From an uncultured Spirochaetales bacterium (GTDB lineage Bacteria; Spirochaetota; Spirochaetia; Sphaerochaetales; Sphaerochaetaceae): a stretch of 64,000 nt of DNA. The stretch covers positions 1-64,000 of the forward strand of contig CASDZV010000076.1 in NCBI GenBank assembly GCA_949285905.1, written 5' to 3'. The notes under the pieces are model-generated. The model worked only from the letters and a program-made list of their open reading frames with translations, was not told the DNA's origin and ran no database searches. Positions 17,441-26,851 of this stretch are shown here, one piece after another. The translations under genes and the position numbers were made by a program. Position 1 is the stretch's first letter, and the number at the start of each line of letters is the position of its first letter.

Positions 17441-19528
17441 TCACTCCGACGCTGAAACTACAGCTTCTTTATACTCTGAAGGAATTCTATTCCTCAGTTC
17501 TGCAGATGGGTTGAAAATATGGAATACCGTCTTGCCACCCTCTTCCATTGGAATGACTGAATTCTCCCTTGCATACATAGGCAAAGAGAAGAAATCATAG
17601 GTTCTGGTAATCCACTTAGGACCTTCTTCAAAGCTTCCGTCAATCATTGAAACCCACTTACCTCTAGGAAGGTAGAAAGAGCAGAGGCCATCCTCACGCA
17701 TTACAGGTGCAATGAGAATATCAGGACCTAGCATGTATTCCCTGTCTAGATATCTGATCATCTCATCATCAAAGCCGAATTCAAGGATGAGAGGGCGCAG
17801 GACTGGAATACCTGTTGAATGTGATTCCTCCGCACATTTCCAGAGGTATGGAAGCAATGACATCTTCAGATTCGTAAAAAACTCGGTCACGCGGCATGCT
17901 TCTTCATCGAAGGCCCAGGGAACCCTGTATGATGAACTGCCATGAAGTCTTGAATGTGATGACAGGAGACCAAATGCAACCCACCTCTTGAAAAGATCAG
18001 GTGCCGTCGTGTCTTCAAATCCCCCGATATCATGACTCCAGAATCCGAAACCTGAAAGCGAAAGCGAGAGTCCACCTCGTAATGTTTCTGCCATTGATGA
18101 ATATGTTGCAACATTATCACCAGCCCAATGCACAGGCATTGTCTGGCTCCCGATAGTCCCTGAGCGGGTGAATACAATAGCTTCATCTCCCTTCATCTCC
18201 TCTAGAAGAGAGAAGACTGTTTTGTTGTAGATATATGTATATTTGTTGTGCATCAGGAGAGGATCAGAACCATCAGCCCATACAACATTCTCCGTCGGAA
18301 TATTCTCTCCAAAATCTGTCTTGAAACAATCGACGCCCATATCCACAAGTTTCCTGAGCTTGCTCTGATACCACTTTACAGCTTCGGGATTCGTAAAGTC
18401 GACAATAGCCATACCAGCCTGCCAGACATCGCACTGCCATACGTTGCCGTCATCCTTTCTGAGAAAGTATCCTTTCCTTGCGCCTTCATCGAAAAGATGT
18501 GACTTCTGAGCAACATAAGGATTAATCCACACACTGACATGCAGCCCTCTGTCATGAAGCTTTTCAAGCATACCCTGTGGATCGGGAAACATATCCTTAT
18601 CCCATTCGAAATCAACCCACTGGAAGCCCTTCATCCAGAAACAGTCAAAGTGTATTACAGAAAGAGGGATATTCTCACTCTTCATTCTGTCGACAAATGA
18701 AAGAACCGTTTTCTCACTGTAATCTGTTGTAAACGACGTCGACAACCATAAGCCAAAGGACCACTTTGGTGGAAGTGATGGTCGTCCTGTGATAGAAGTA
18801 TAGAGCGAGACGACGTCCTTAAGCGTATCACCAGCAATGATGACATATGAAAGCCTCTCTCCCCTGACAGAGAACTGGGCACATTGCGCAACCTCGCTTC
18901 CCATTTCAAAAGAGACCCTTCCATAGCTCAGAACAAAAACACCATAATTCTTCGAAGAGACAAAGAACGGCACATTCTTATGTGACATTTCGCTTGAGCA
19001 GCCGCTGTCAAGATTCCACATCTCAACCTTCTGTCCATTCTTTACAAACGATGTGAACCGTTCTCCCAGCCCATAGTAGTTCTCCCCGATGTCCGTTGTA
19101 AGATACTCAGCCATGAATGTACCAGCAGGAGTATTCATACAACCTGAAAGACGGGAAAAACGCTTTGTAAGTTCCTTACCCTTGAAAGTGAAAACAAGTT
19201 CTCCATTTATGAACTCAGCTTTGAGGTTTCCTGAGGAAATGCTGTTCTCTCCCGTTAATCCTTCTGAAATGACCGGAATTTCCGGAAAAGGCTTTTCATT
19301 CACACATCCCTTGTGGTGATAGACATCAACACGGAGAATATCAGGCTGAACAGCAGTAATCTCTGTCGTGATCACAGGATTATTTAGTGTATCATTCCTG
19401 CATGTAACAGGATTTGAACATGCAAAAAGCGAGAATTTACCATTCTTCGCTCCTGTTTCAAAATACTCCTTATTGGAAAAGAGTGTCACGTTGTCGTCGA
19501 GATGCCAAAAACCATTTCTGAACCTCAT
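17441..19528 (-). CDS. GH31 glycosidase (alpha-xylosidase / alpha-glucosidase, YicI-like)
   Basis: 695-residue family 31 enzyme. The nucleophile Asp is in CFKTDFGENIP (near residue 415, the YicI-type form of the motif), and the acid/base Asp is in PVHWAGDN (near residue 472). The substrate-binding stretch SVIHFDCFWMKGFQWVDFEW lies near residue 285. No signal peptide, so cytoplasmic. The YicI-like nucleophile region favours alpha-xylosidase over maltase, but this is not proved. Its AAGGAGG lies 20 bases before the ATG, with a small hairpin in between that would bring it close. It lies 83 bases downstream of a cluster of secreted proteins on the same strand. Confidence 0.9.
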   Translation of the reverse strand: MRFRNGFWHLDDNVTLFSNKEYFETGAKNGKFSLFACSNPVTCRNDTLNNPVITTEITAVQPDILRVDVYHHKGCVNEKPFPEIPVISEGLTGENSISSGNLKAEFINGELVFTFKGKELTKRFSRLSGCMNTPAGTFMAEYLTTDIGENYYGLGERFTSFVKNGQKVEMWNLDSGCSSEMSHKNVPFFVSSKNYGVFVLSYGRVSFEMGSEVAQCAQFSVRGERLSYVIIAGDTLKDVVSLYTSITGRPSLPPKWSFGLWLSTSFTTDYSEKTVLSFVDRMKSENIPLSVIHFDCFWMKGFQWVDFEWDKDMFPDPQGMLEKLHDRGLHVSVWINPYVAQKSHLFDEGARKGYFLRKDDGNVWQCDVWQAGMAIVDFTNPEAVKWYQSKLRKLVDMGVDCFKTDFGENIPTENVVWADGSDPLLMHNKYTYIYNKTVFSLLEEMKGDEAIVFTRSGTIGSQTMPVHWAGDNVATYSSMAETLRGGLSLSLSGFGFWSHDIGGFEDTTAPDLFKRWVAFGLLSSHSRLHGSSSYRVPWAFDEEACRVTEFFTNLKMSLLPYLWKCAEESHSTGIPVLRPLILEFGFDDEMIRYLDREYMLGPDILIAPVMREDGLCSFYLPRGKWVSMIDGSFEEGPKWITRTYDFFSLPMYARENSVIPMEEGGKTVFHIFNPSAELRNRIPSEYKEAVVSASE

Positions 19529-19535
19529 TTCTTAT

Positions 19536-19555
19536 TAGCCAGAGGCTACCTCCTT
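19536..19555 (-). promoter_or_regulatory. Ribosome binding site with hairpin in the spacer
   Basis: On the minus strand AAGGAGG (19555-19549) is followed at once by the stem TAGCC-TCT-GGCTA (19548-19536) and then seven bases (ATAAGAA) to the ATG at 19528. Folding of the stem would reduce a 20-base spacing to the ideal seven. In-frame stop codons lie between this site and the ATG, so no earlier start is possible. Confidence 0.55.
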
Positions 19556-19611
19556 GTAATTATTCTGTATGATAATCAACAGGAGGTTGTCCATTCAAGC
19601 CGTTTTTGCCA

Positions 19612-20226
19612 TCATCCGATTATAAAACCACCGCCCACAGACAGAGCCATTCTGAAGCCTGGATCTTCTGTATGCCTCAGATCATAATACCCTCTGAGCC
19701 CCAGCTTGAAATACATATTCTTTGATTGGGATACAATGCCAGCCTCTCCCATGACACCGAACTCCTCCTCATAGACGAAATCCATCGGTTCGTTGTCATT
19801 AGCAACATGCTCCAGAGCTGTCCGGTACCATGAATATTCGAAGCCGCAGGTAAGCGCCATTCCGATTCTGTCTGTAAAGAACTGGTAATAAGCAAGACCG
19901 CCAAAGAGCGACTGGCGGTTATCGAGGTCATATGTGATATACCCTTCATTGCTGCCGCCTGTGAGCGCACGGCCGACAGGCAGCATGATATTATACCCTC
20001 CAGCAAAACCGACCCTGACCTCCTGCGACGGGAAGAGGGCAAAGTCCACAGAAAAGCCAAGAGATTTTATCTCAGCGACACTTTCACCCATTGCCGGAAA
20101 CGATGCAGCTATCTCTTCAGAGACGAAATTGCGGTCTGCGATAAATGCCCCTTCCAGCCAGAACTCAGGAGAAGCAGAGAGTGTGAAGACAAGAGAGAAA
20201 ACTATAATCAATAAAAGCTTTCTCAT
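19612..20226 (-). CDS. Secreted beta-rich protein, probable small outer-membrane barrel (A)
   Basis: 204 residues with a clear signal peptide (MRKLLLIIVFSLVFTLSASP). The rest alternates polar and hydrophobic residues with many Tyr, Phe and Gly (VGFAGGYNIML, GLAYYQFFTD, YFKLGLRGYYDL) and ends in FRMALSVGGGFIIG, as in small outer-membrane beta-barrels. It is last of four genes of this style on the minus strand, one base after the next. I recognise no named family, and its neighbours suggest a surface role. Confidence 0.7.
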   Translation of the reverse strand: MRKLLLIIVFSLVFTLSASPEFWLEGAFIADRNFVSEEIAASFPAMGESVAEIKSLGFSVDFALFPSQEVRVGFAGGYNIMLPVGRALTGGSNEGYITYDLDNRQSLFGGLAYYQFFTDRIGMALTCGFEYSWYRTALEHVANDNEPMDFVYEEEFGVMGEAGIVSQSKNMYFKLGLRGYYDLRHTEDPGFRMALSVGGGFIIG

Positions 20227-20227
20227 C

Positions 20228-20884
20228 TCACCCTCCTATCCTGATACCGCATCCTGCGTAAAACCCTGCTGTGAGCATTATATATCCTGCATCGTATATT
20301 TCGCTTACAGAATAGAGGAACTTCATCATGTGCGCATCATAAATTGCCGAGAATGTGAGGAAGAAATCATCATCAATCAAGATGTTGACACCTGGCTCGA
20401 TAGCCACTCCAAACACAAACCCTGTCGTGAACCAGTCATATGACCCGACAGACAGTCTGATAGGAAACACAATCTCCACACTGCCAAATGAATACCTGAA
20501 AGCAGGACCGATACTCAGAAACAGACTGGCATGCTGCTCATCAAGACTGTCACTCTTAACATAGTTCCAGTCATTGCCCTCTCCTTCTGGAACAATCGAT
20601 ACAGACGAGACTGGAAAAGACAGCGCCAATGCAGTTGAAAGCCCGAAACGCGATTCGTTGCCGGAGAAGATATCTGCACCGAGATGCACTCCGACATTAT
20701 GCCGCTTCAGGAACTCCCCGCCATTAGGGAAATCCCCATCGGCGTTATATCCCGTAGGAAGCGGCGATGAGAACACATTTGTATCATAGGACCACAACGC
20801 TCCGGCTCTGAGGTCAAGTGACGGTGAAGCCGTAAGCGGGAGAAGCAGGAATACAGAAACAAACATCAATGCAATCTTTCTCAT
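20228..20884 (-). CDS. Secreted beta-rich protein, probable small outer-membrane barrel (B)
   Basis: 218 residues starting with the signal peptide MRKIALMFVSVFLLLPLTASP, close in style to protein A just downstream. Beta-type stretches include NVGVHLGADIF, FGLSTALALSFPVS and IMLTAGFYAGCGIRIGG at the end. It overlaps the upstream gene by four bases and is followed by protein A after one base, so the genes are translationally linked. Function unknown. Confidence 0.7.
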   Translation of the reverse strand: MRKIALMFVSVFLLLPLTASPSLDLRAGALWSYDTNVFSSPLPTGYNADGDFPNGGEFLKRHNVGVHLGADIFSGNESRFGLSTALALSFPVSSVSIVPEGEGNDWNYVKSDSLDEQHASLFLSIGPAFRYSFGSVEIVFPIRLSVGSYDWFTTGFVFGVAIEPGVNILIDDDFFLTFSAIYDAHMMKFLYSVSEIYDAGYIMLTAGFYAGCGIRIGG

Positions 20885-22038
20885 ATACCCACCGAGAATC
20901 CGAATCTCTGTTCCACGTACATCTCTTCATCAAAAACAGGATCATAGGAACAGCCTATTTCATAATAGAATTCAGCAATGCTGAATATGACGAACTCCGC
21001 CCGGATACCATAACTTCCGACGCTCTCCGCTATTGTCTTCCCGGAACTTGTATTCAGGACTCTACCAAGCCCCCATCCAAGATCCCAGAAGAACGAGACA
21101 GACGGATAGGTATCGCGGCTGTTGATCTGAGGGCCATAGAATGTAAGAGAAAGCCTGTTTGTGATCACATTAGTTGCGTTAGGCACATCAGGTCCCCATA
21201 TATCCCCGCCCTGCACATAGTACGGAACCTTGCTTCCTGCTATCACTCGGTAAGTAAGGTTGTCATCAAGTACGATGCTGAACCATGTTCTGTCCTCACC
21301 ATGCGCAATCTTGTAAAGTGTCTTCGAAAGCATCACCTCATTCCATGAAAGCATGAACGAGGCAGAGCCATCTGTGAGAATCATCCATTCCGGTGCAAAG
21401 CGCCAGTATGAAGCCGCTTTGACTCCATCCCTGGTAGTTGTTGTATCATGCATGTAATCAAGCATCACACCGAGCGTGAAACTGGTCTGGAATACAGAAC
21501 GGTCGTCTGTCAGCTCCGGTGCTCCTGTCCAGAGACCATCAACCTGGAAGCGGTAATTTCCGTTGCTGTCCCAGAAAAGTCCTTCTGTCTCTCCGGGACC
21601 TGTCAGCCATGAAAGACGTTCGAAAGCCATCTCAAAACGGCCGTCTACTGAAGCGAAAACCGTGATGAGGTCGTTGTCGGAGAACGATGTATCCAAGAAC
21701 CCCTGAGCAAAGAAGAGATTGAATTCATCGTAGTGGACTGTATAATCAAGCGGAAAATCATAAAGCGATGGATTCTCTGCAATGATTGCGCCGGTGCGAG
21801 GATCCTGCCTCAGGGTTCTGTAAACAAGTCCGTTATCGAGGCGGAAAGCAAATTCAGTCTTATTGCCTTCAATGAGATCGGGAACAGGAAAATTGAACTG
21901 ATACATCACAGAGGTCGGGAAAACTCCTTCCCCGAACTCCGGTTCCGTTCTCACCTCGAATACATGATAACCGAAACCTATCGAGAATAGCGGAGAAAGA
22001 GAGAATGCAAGCAACAGCATGATAACTAATTTTCTCAT
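20881..22038 (-). CDS. Secreted beta-rich protein, probable outer-membrane barrel (C)
   Basis: 385 residues. I start at ATG 22038, which has GGGGTGAG just upstream and gives a signal peptide (MRKLVIMLLLAFSLSPLFS); an earlier in-frame start would add 17 residues that spoil it. It looks paralogous to the next upstream gene: both hold an xQGFxD element near residue 120 (FAQGFLDTSF here, LDQGFMDNPL there) and a late FxGPQ element (RLSLTFYGPQINS here). It ends in an aromatic-Gly strand (RFGFSVGI) typical of outer-membrane proteins. No known family recognised. Confidence 0.7.
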   Translation of the reverse strand: MRKLVIMLLLAFSLSPLFSIGFGYHVFEVRTEPEFGEGVFPTSVMYQFNFPVPDLIEGNKTEFAFRLDNGLVYRTLRQDPRTGAIIAENPSLYDFPLDYTVHYDEFNLFFAQGFLDTSFSDNDLITVFASVDGRFEMAFERLSWLTGPGETEGLFWDSNGNYRFQVDGLWTGAPELTDDRSVFQTSFTLGVMLDYMHDTTTTRDGVKAASYWRFAPEWMILTDGSASFMLSWNEVMLSKTLYKIAHGEDRTWFSIVLDDNLTYRVIAGSKVPYYVQGGDIWGPDVPNATNVITNRLSLTFYGPQINSRDTYPSVSFFWDLGWGLGRVLNTSSGKTIAESVGSYGIRAEFVIFSIAEFYYEIGCSYDPVFDEEMYVEQRFGFSVGI

Positions 22039-22046
22039 CTCACCCC

Positions 22047-23273
22047 CTATATCGACACATAGAACTGAAGGCCTGAATTCTGCCACCACGATGGTTTTTC
22101 AGGCCAGATGCCGCGAATGAAATCATAACCGACCTGGTATTCAAGCCGTATGAATCCGAAAAGGCGAAGCTGTAAGGTCGCGCTGAAACTCGACTGAAGC
22201 TCCACGGCATGCGTTCTGTTATCAATCTCATTAGCAACCCTTCCGAAAAGGAGACGGTTATAAAGATTTAGCTCGATACTCGTGTAGCAGTCGCCAGCCA
22301 TGAACTGCGGTCCTGAGAAATGCAGCCATACCCGATCTGTAAGACTGCCACGAAGTCTGTCTAACGGTAGCTTATTCTCCGGGATGACGGAGCCGAAAAG
22401 ATACTCAATCCTGTCAGAATGACCAAGATACATATTCATCCAGTTCCAGCCATTGTCCTGCTGAATGGAGAATATCTCCATCTTCTCTTCAGCATAAAGC
22501 GAGATGCGGTAATAATCGCTCTGCACACCCTCCGGTGTAAGGTTGTTAAACAGCCATGACGGTCCAGCCTCAAGCAGAAGATCCACGCCTAGCCCCTCTT
22601 CCGGTTCAGAATCTGTCGGTGTGTCTCTGTCCATGTTCAGCGAGAGCTGAAAATAAAGATAGTCTGTGAACACATTCCGGCTGCCATTAAGCCATGGATA
22701 AGCCGGAAGGACATCATCAAATGGCTCCCGAGGCGTTCCATCCGGATAAACAAAGAGAGGAGATGACAGTCCACCATGATCTGAGAGCGAGTAGACAACC
22801 TCTTCCAGACTCATCGCATAACGTGCATTATAGCCGATACGCACATTGAACAGCGAACCCTTTGGATTAAGAGGATTGTCCATGAAACCCTGATCAAGAT
22901 AGATATCTATTGAGGAACGCGGATTGAAATAGGAAAGGGAATGCCAGGAAGACGTGAAGAAGTCATAGTCTGGAAGCTCATCATTGGAAAGCACCCAGCG
23001 AGGCCGCCCTGTAAGGTAATCATAATCGGATGAGAGTGTCCTGTTATTGAACGCAAATGACAGTTCAATCTGCAGCTCTGCATCGCGCTCTGAGGGAATC
23101 ATCTCCATATGCTTCTCAAAGCCAAATGTCGTTCCCAGAGGAAACAGCCCGAGTCCGAATCCATTGATACCCCCCGAAACCGCATCGATGTAGGCATCAA
23201 ATGTGAATGACTCAGCTCCGAGAGCAAATGGAAGAGAGATGAGAATAATGATGATTCCCAGAAGCCGTCTCAT
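22047..23273 (-). CDS. Secreted beta-rich protein, probable outer-membrane barrel (D)
   Basis: 408 residues, a probable paralogue of protein C. The signal peptide MRRLLGIIIILISLPFALGA favours ATG 23273 over the GTG at 23291. The ATG shares one base with the stop of the upstream esterase (TGATG), so it is probably made by re-initiation. It ends QNSGLQFYVSI, a typical last beta-strand with a C-terminal aromatic. It heads the group D-C-B-A of secreted proteins. Function unknown. Confidence 0.7.
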   Translation of the reverse strand: MRRLLGIIIILISLPFALGAESFTFDAYIDAVSGGINGFGLGLFPLGTTFGFEKHMEMIPSERDAELQIELSFAFNNRTLSSDYDYLTGRPRWVLSNDELPDYDFFTSSWHSLSYFNPRSSIDIYLDQGFMDNPLNPKGSLFNVRIGYNARYAMSLEEVVYSLSDHGGLSSPLFVYPDGTPREPFDDVLPAYPWLNGSRNVFTDYLYFQLSLNMDRDTPTDSEPEEGLGVDLLLEAGPSWLFNNLTPEGVQSDYYRISLYAEEKMEIFSIQQDNGWNWMNMYLGHSDRIEYLFGSVIPENKLPLDRLRGSLTDRVWLHFSGPQFMAGDCYTSIELNLYNRLLFGRVANEIDNRTHAVELQSSFSATLQLRLFGFIRLEYQVGYDFIRGIWPEKPSWWQNSGLQFYVSI

Positions 23274-24049
23274 CAGCGCGAGAAACTCCACATTCTGTCC
23301 AGCCAGAAGATGGCGAGATCCATCCAGCTCTGGACACCTTTTTCTTCAACTCCTGTTTCATTGTATCCAAGAGAGAGCCCATGTATACCCTGGCTGTAAA
23401 CATGAAGATCAACAGGTACATTATGTTCATGCAGGGCCTGGGCAAATGCAAGCGAATTATAGACATCAACACTCTGATCTGTGAATGTATGCCAGATGAA
23501 GCACGGAGAAGTATCACTGTCTGTCTGTGTCTCCAGCGAGTAATAGCTTTTGAGAGACTCATCGCCACCGGTAAGGGACTCTGTGCTGACAAGATGCCCT
23601 TTCTCGCCCATTGTGATGACAGGATAGCAAAGGACTGCAGCATCCGGACGGGATTCCTTGCCGAAACGTTTCCAGTGACAGGCTATAGAGGCTGCGACAT
23701 GTCCTCCTGCGCTGAAGCCCATTATCGCAATCTTGCAGCGATCAGTCATGAGCTCGCTGGCATTCTCTCTCAGCGTCTTTATTGCAAGCGCTGCCTCGGC
23801 TTCAGGATATGAATGCCTGATAGCTTCCCCTACACTGTACTTAAGCACGAAGACATTATAGCCGTGAGCAAATAGCGGGAAGACTACCGGATCCTCTTCA
23901 CGAGGAGAGAGCTTTATGTATCCGCCACCTGGGCAGACAATCACAGCTGGGCGTTCAGAGTACATTCCCTCAAGCGCTTTACCATCCTCGTGGATATAGC
24001 CATAAAACGGAACGCTGTTCTCTCCAATCATGTATTTCACTGTTTTCAT
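23273..24049 (-). CDS. Alpha/beta-hydrolase, probable acetyl (xylan) esterase
   Basis: 258-residue esterase without signal peptide. The nucleophile Ser is in GFSAGGH (near residue 112), the oxyanion element is CPGGGY (near residue 36), and the acid Asp (HTFTDQSV, near residue 188) and His (QGIHGLSL, near residue 222) complete the triad. The pattern matches BD-FAE/acetylxylan-esterase-like proteins that remove acetyl groups from plant oligosaccharides. With the GH31 gene downstream it fits xylan or xyloglucan use. It overlaps the next gene by one base. Confidence 0.82.
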   Translation of the reverse strand: MKTVKYMIGENSVPFYGYIHEDGKALEGMYSERPAVIVCPGGGYIKLSPREEDPVVFPLFAHGYNVFVLKYSVGEAIRHSYPEAEAALAIKTLRENASELMTDRCKIAIMGFSAGGHVAASIACHWKRFGKESRPDAAVLCYPVITMGEKGHLVSTESLTGGDESLKSYYSLETQTDSDTSPCFIWHTFTDQSVDVYNSLAFAQALHEHNVPVDLHVYSQGIHGLSLGYNETGVEEKGVQSWMDLAIFWLDRMWSFSR

Positions 24050-24097
24050 ACAATCACCACCAGATTCATTCTATAGCAATAGTAAATAAAATACATC

Positions 24098-25021
24098 TCA
24101 ATCCTTCAGCGGCACATCAAACGTCATCCTGTCTTTTGTAAGCACTGTATCGGGAAAAACAGATTTCGCATCGCGTTCAAGAATCTTCAATTCCCTCTCT
24201 GAATAACGGGGAGAATAATGCTGCAGACATAAAAGGCGCGAAGCACTGTCTCTCGCGACAAGAGCCGCCTCATAGCTTGTCATATGCTTCTTTTCCCTTG
24301 CAGTCTCCGCCAGAGCTTTCTCGAACATTCCCTCACAGAAGAGAATATCCGAATCATGAACGTAATCAGCAATATGCTCGAAGTACATCGTATCTGTCAC
24401 ATAACTGATTTTGCGCCCATCACGGGACATGCCCATGACCATGTCGCTTGTTATGGTGCGGCCATCGGAGAGCGTAACGGGAACACCACTCTGCAACACA
24501 CCCCAGAGCTTACCCTTGGGAACACCCAGCGCCTCAGCCTTGTCGGGGAAGAACTCGCCTTTACGCTTTTCCTCGACAAGAGAATAGCCGAAGCATGGTT
24601 TTGTATGTATAAGCGGAAATGCCTGGACAGTGAAACCATCACCTGAGAAGACAACACCTGGCTCTGCAGCTATGAATCGTATTTCATAGTTGATGTACAT
24701 ATCCAGAATACGGCGTGATGTATCGATATACTCCTTCAGTTTCTGCGGTCCGATGATATACAAAGGTTCAGTTCTGTCGACCTGAGCGGAGAGCATCAGC
24801 ATGCCAGGCAGTCCTGTCACATGATCTGCATGCATATGAGAGATGAAGATAGCAGAGATCTTCTTCCATCTGAGATTGAGCATCTTCATTGAGACCTGTG
24901 TGCCTTCCCCGGAATCGAAAAGGAACAGGTCACCATCACGGCGGACCAGAACAGATGTAAGAAATCGCCCGGGAAGAGGCATCATGCCGCTTGTACCAAG
25001 CTGAAAAGCTTCAAGATTCAC
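24098..25021 (-). CDS. rnz: Ribonuclease Z (tRNA 3' endonuclease)
   Basis: 307-residue metallo-beta-lactamase-fold nuclease that trims tRNA 3' ends. The zinc motif SHMHADH is near residue 61. The N-terminal LGTSGMMPLPGRFLTSVLVR and FDSGEGTQ are diagnostic of RNase Z, and the late CLQHYSPRY supplies the last His. It starts with GTG after a good GAGGAGA. It lies 50 bases downstream of the lipoprotein-export ABC genes and may share their transcript. Confidence 0.93.
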   Translation of the reverse strand: MNLEAFQLGTSGMMPLPGRFLTSVLVRRDGDLFLFDSGEGTQVSMKMLNLRWKKISAIFISHMHADHVTGLPGMLMLSAQVDRTEPLYIIGPQKLKEYIDTSRRILDMYINYEIRFIAAEPGVVFSGDGFTVQAFPLIHTKPCFGYSLVEEKRKGEFFPDKAEALGVPKGKLWGVLQSGVPVTLSDGRTITSDMVMGMSRDGRKISYVTDTMYFEHIADYVHDSDILFCEGMFEKALAETAREKKHMTSYEAALVARDSASRLLCLQHYSPRYSERELKILERDAKSVFPDTVLTKDRMTFDVPLKD

Positions 25022-25071
25022 ACTTTCTCCTCTCTGCTATGCTCTCATATTTCCATGAAAAGAAAAAGCAT

Positions 25072-26181
25072 CTAGCTGCCGATCTTTCTCAGAGAAAGAG
25101 CAACAGAGAATGCAGAAACAGCAAGAGAGAGCAGCATCATAGCAAGAAGCGGCAGCAGCGGAACAGAGATAGAGAATGATGTGACATAGTATTCCAGCAG
25201 AGCAGGAACAGAATAAGCTACAGCTTTCAGTATGAAAGGGGAAAGAGCCGACAGTCCTAAGCCAAGCACAGTTCCGGCAAGAAGAGCTGAAAACACGGAA
25301 AGAAGAGTGATACGGAAATAGATATTACGTATCTGGGAAACAGAGAGTCCGAGAATCCAGAGTGTTTTTATATCACTGCGGTCGCGGTCGATATAAGCTT
25401 CTGCTGCATCAGAGGAGAAGAATGCAGCAAGAAGTGCTACAGAAGCGAGAATAAGATAGAGCGTTGACAGAGAGGAACGCACATTGCTGTAAAGGGATGA
25501 ATACATCGTCATATAACTCTCTGCAGGAATGCCGTTGCTGTGAAGCACACGAAGAAGCTCACCAGGATCCTCTCCATCCGGAAGCAGGATTTCATACGAG
25601 AGAGAAGATGAGACAAGGTCTATGGGAAGATATGCAAGATAGCTGTCAAGCTGTGGATAGACAGATGAGAAAATACCGCTGAGCGTACAGAGATAGGGAC
25701 GTGCCCTCCCATCTTCCCATATGAGAATTGTCATCCTGTCTCCGGGCGAGAGTGAAAGCTCTGCTGCAAGAGATGATGAAAGGATGACAGGATTCATAAC
25801 GCTGGTATCAAGACGTTCCATCTCGATTTCATCTGACCTGAAACCAAGGAAATAAGAGTCCTCCACGCCTTTGACGAAGAGTGCCGACTCCCCGTTCTCA
25901 CTGTAGAGAAGCGCATTAGAATATCTGACACAGCTGCACTCTGCATCTTCTCCTATATATGCAGAAGGATCTGAGAGAGACAAGATGGTGCCGGAGCCCA
26001 TCAATGCTATCATTCTGTCGATACGTTCCGATACAGAATATATGAATGTGATAGCGAATGAAAGCGCAGCTGTCACTGAGAAAAGAACCAGCAGTGGAAG
26101 GAGCGCGCTGATTTTGTATCTGAGCGTCATCCCTTTTCCACGCTTACGTGAAATGTAGAGTCTGGAAATCTCAAGCTTCAT
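25072..26181 (-). CDS. ABC transporter permease, FtsX/LolE-like (second permease)
   Basis: 369-residue membrane protein. I start at ATG 26181 (MKLEISRLYISRKRGKG), which overlaps the ATPase gene by 11 bases; the frame is open further up, but that stretch lies inside the ATPase gene. One N-terminal helix (ISALLPLLVLFSVTAALSFA), a periplasmic domain of about 200 residues, then three C-terminal helices give the four-helix MacB/LolCE layout. With the ATPase and the other permease it forms a complete LolCDE-like exporter, predicted to pull lipoproteins from the inner membrane. Actual cargo is not shown. Confidence 0.8.
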   Translation of the reverse strand: MKLEISRLYISRKRGKGMTLRYKISALLPLLVLFSVTAALSFAITFIYSVSERIDRMIALMGSGTILSLSDPSAYIGEDAECSCVRYSNALLYSENGESALFVKGVEDSYFLGFRSDEIEMERLDTSVMNPVILSSSLAAELSLSPGDRMTILIWEDGRARPYLCTLSGIFSSVYPQLDSYLAYLPIDLVSSSLSYEILLPDGEDPGELLRVLHSNGIPAESYMTMYSSLYSNVRSSLSTLYLILASVALLAAFFSSDAAEAYIDRDRSDIKTLWILGLSVSQIRNIYFRITLLSVFSALLAGTVLGLGLSALSPFILKAVAYSVPALLEYYVTSFSISVPLLPLLAMMLLSLAVSAFSVALSLRKIGS

Positions 26182-26851
26182 GGAGCGTGCCTTCCCTGAG
26201 AATGAGCATTCTATCGGCTTTAGCTGCAAACGTGCTGTTATGAGTGACAAAGAGCATACTGCTTCCGCTCTCCTTCACTGTCCCAAGAAGAATATGCTCA
26301 ATAGCATCTGCGCTCTTCTCATCAAGGGAGCCTGTAGGTTCATCAGCAAAGATAATCTCAGGACTGCCTGAAAGCGCCCTGGCAATTGCCACCCTCTGTC
26401 TCTCTCCGCCGGAAAGCTCCTGGCTTCTGTGTGCTGCCCTGTCATGCAGTCCTACAAGGGAGAGTATCTCTCCAGCTCTCGCATACGCCTCTTTCCTGTT
26501 CTTTCCCTGTATCAGCAAAGGTATTGCGACATTCTCCAGTGCCGAGAAATCCGCAAGCAGAGTGGAAGACTGAAAGACAAAACCCATAGTACAGGAGCGG
26601 AGCCTTGCCGCCTCCCGCTCAGACAGTCCAATACTGTCGCGTCCGTTGTAGAGCACCCTGCCGCTATCAGGAGGCATGAGAAGCGCTGCTATGGAAAGCA
26701 ATGTGCTCTTACCGCTGCCGCTTTTCCCCATGATGGAGACTATCTCACCCTTCTCGATTGAAAGCGAAAGCGATGAAAGGATATCTATCCGGCCACCTCC
26801 GGGAGATGGATATGATTTTGAAAGATCTTCGATGGAAAGCAAGCTACTCAT
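26171..26851 (-). CDS. lolD: ABC transporter ATP-binding protein, LolD/MacB-like
   Basis: 226-residue ATPase. Walker A GKSGSGKST is near residue 41, the Q-loop is in VFQSSTLLADF, the signature is LSGGERQRVAIARAL and Walker B is IIFADEPTGSLDEKS. The GSLDEKS form is typical of the LolD/FtsE/MacB branch. It lies between two permease genes and overlaps both by a few bases, so the three subunits are co-translated. The preceding secreted-protein gene and ftsY resemble the neighbourhood of the lipoprotein exporter in other spirochaetes as I remember it. Confidence 0.88.
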   Translation of the reverse strand: MSSLLSIEDLSKSYPSPGGGRIDILSSLSLSIEKGEIVSIMGKSGSGKSTLLSIAALLMPPDSGRVLYNGRDSIGLSEREAARLRSCTMGFVFQSSTLLADFSALENVAIPLLIQGKNRKEAYARAGEILSLVGLHDRAAHRSQELSGGERQRVAIARALSGSPEIIFADEPTGSLDEKSADAIEHILLGTVKESGSSMLFVTHNSTFAAKADRMLILREGTLHEA

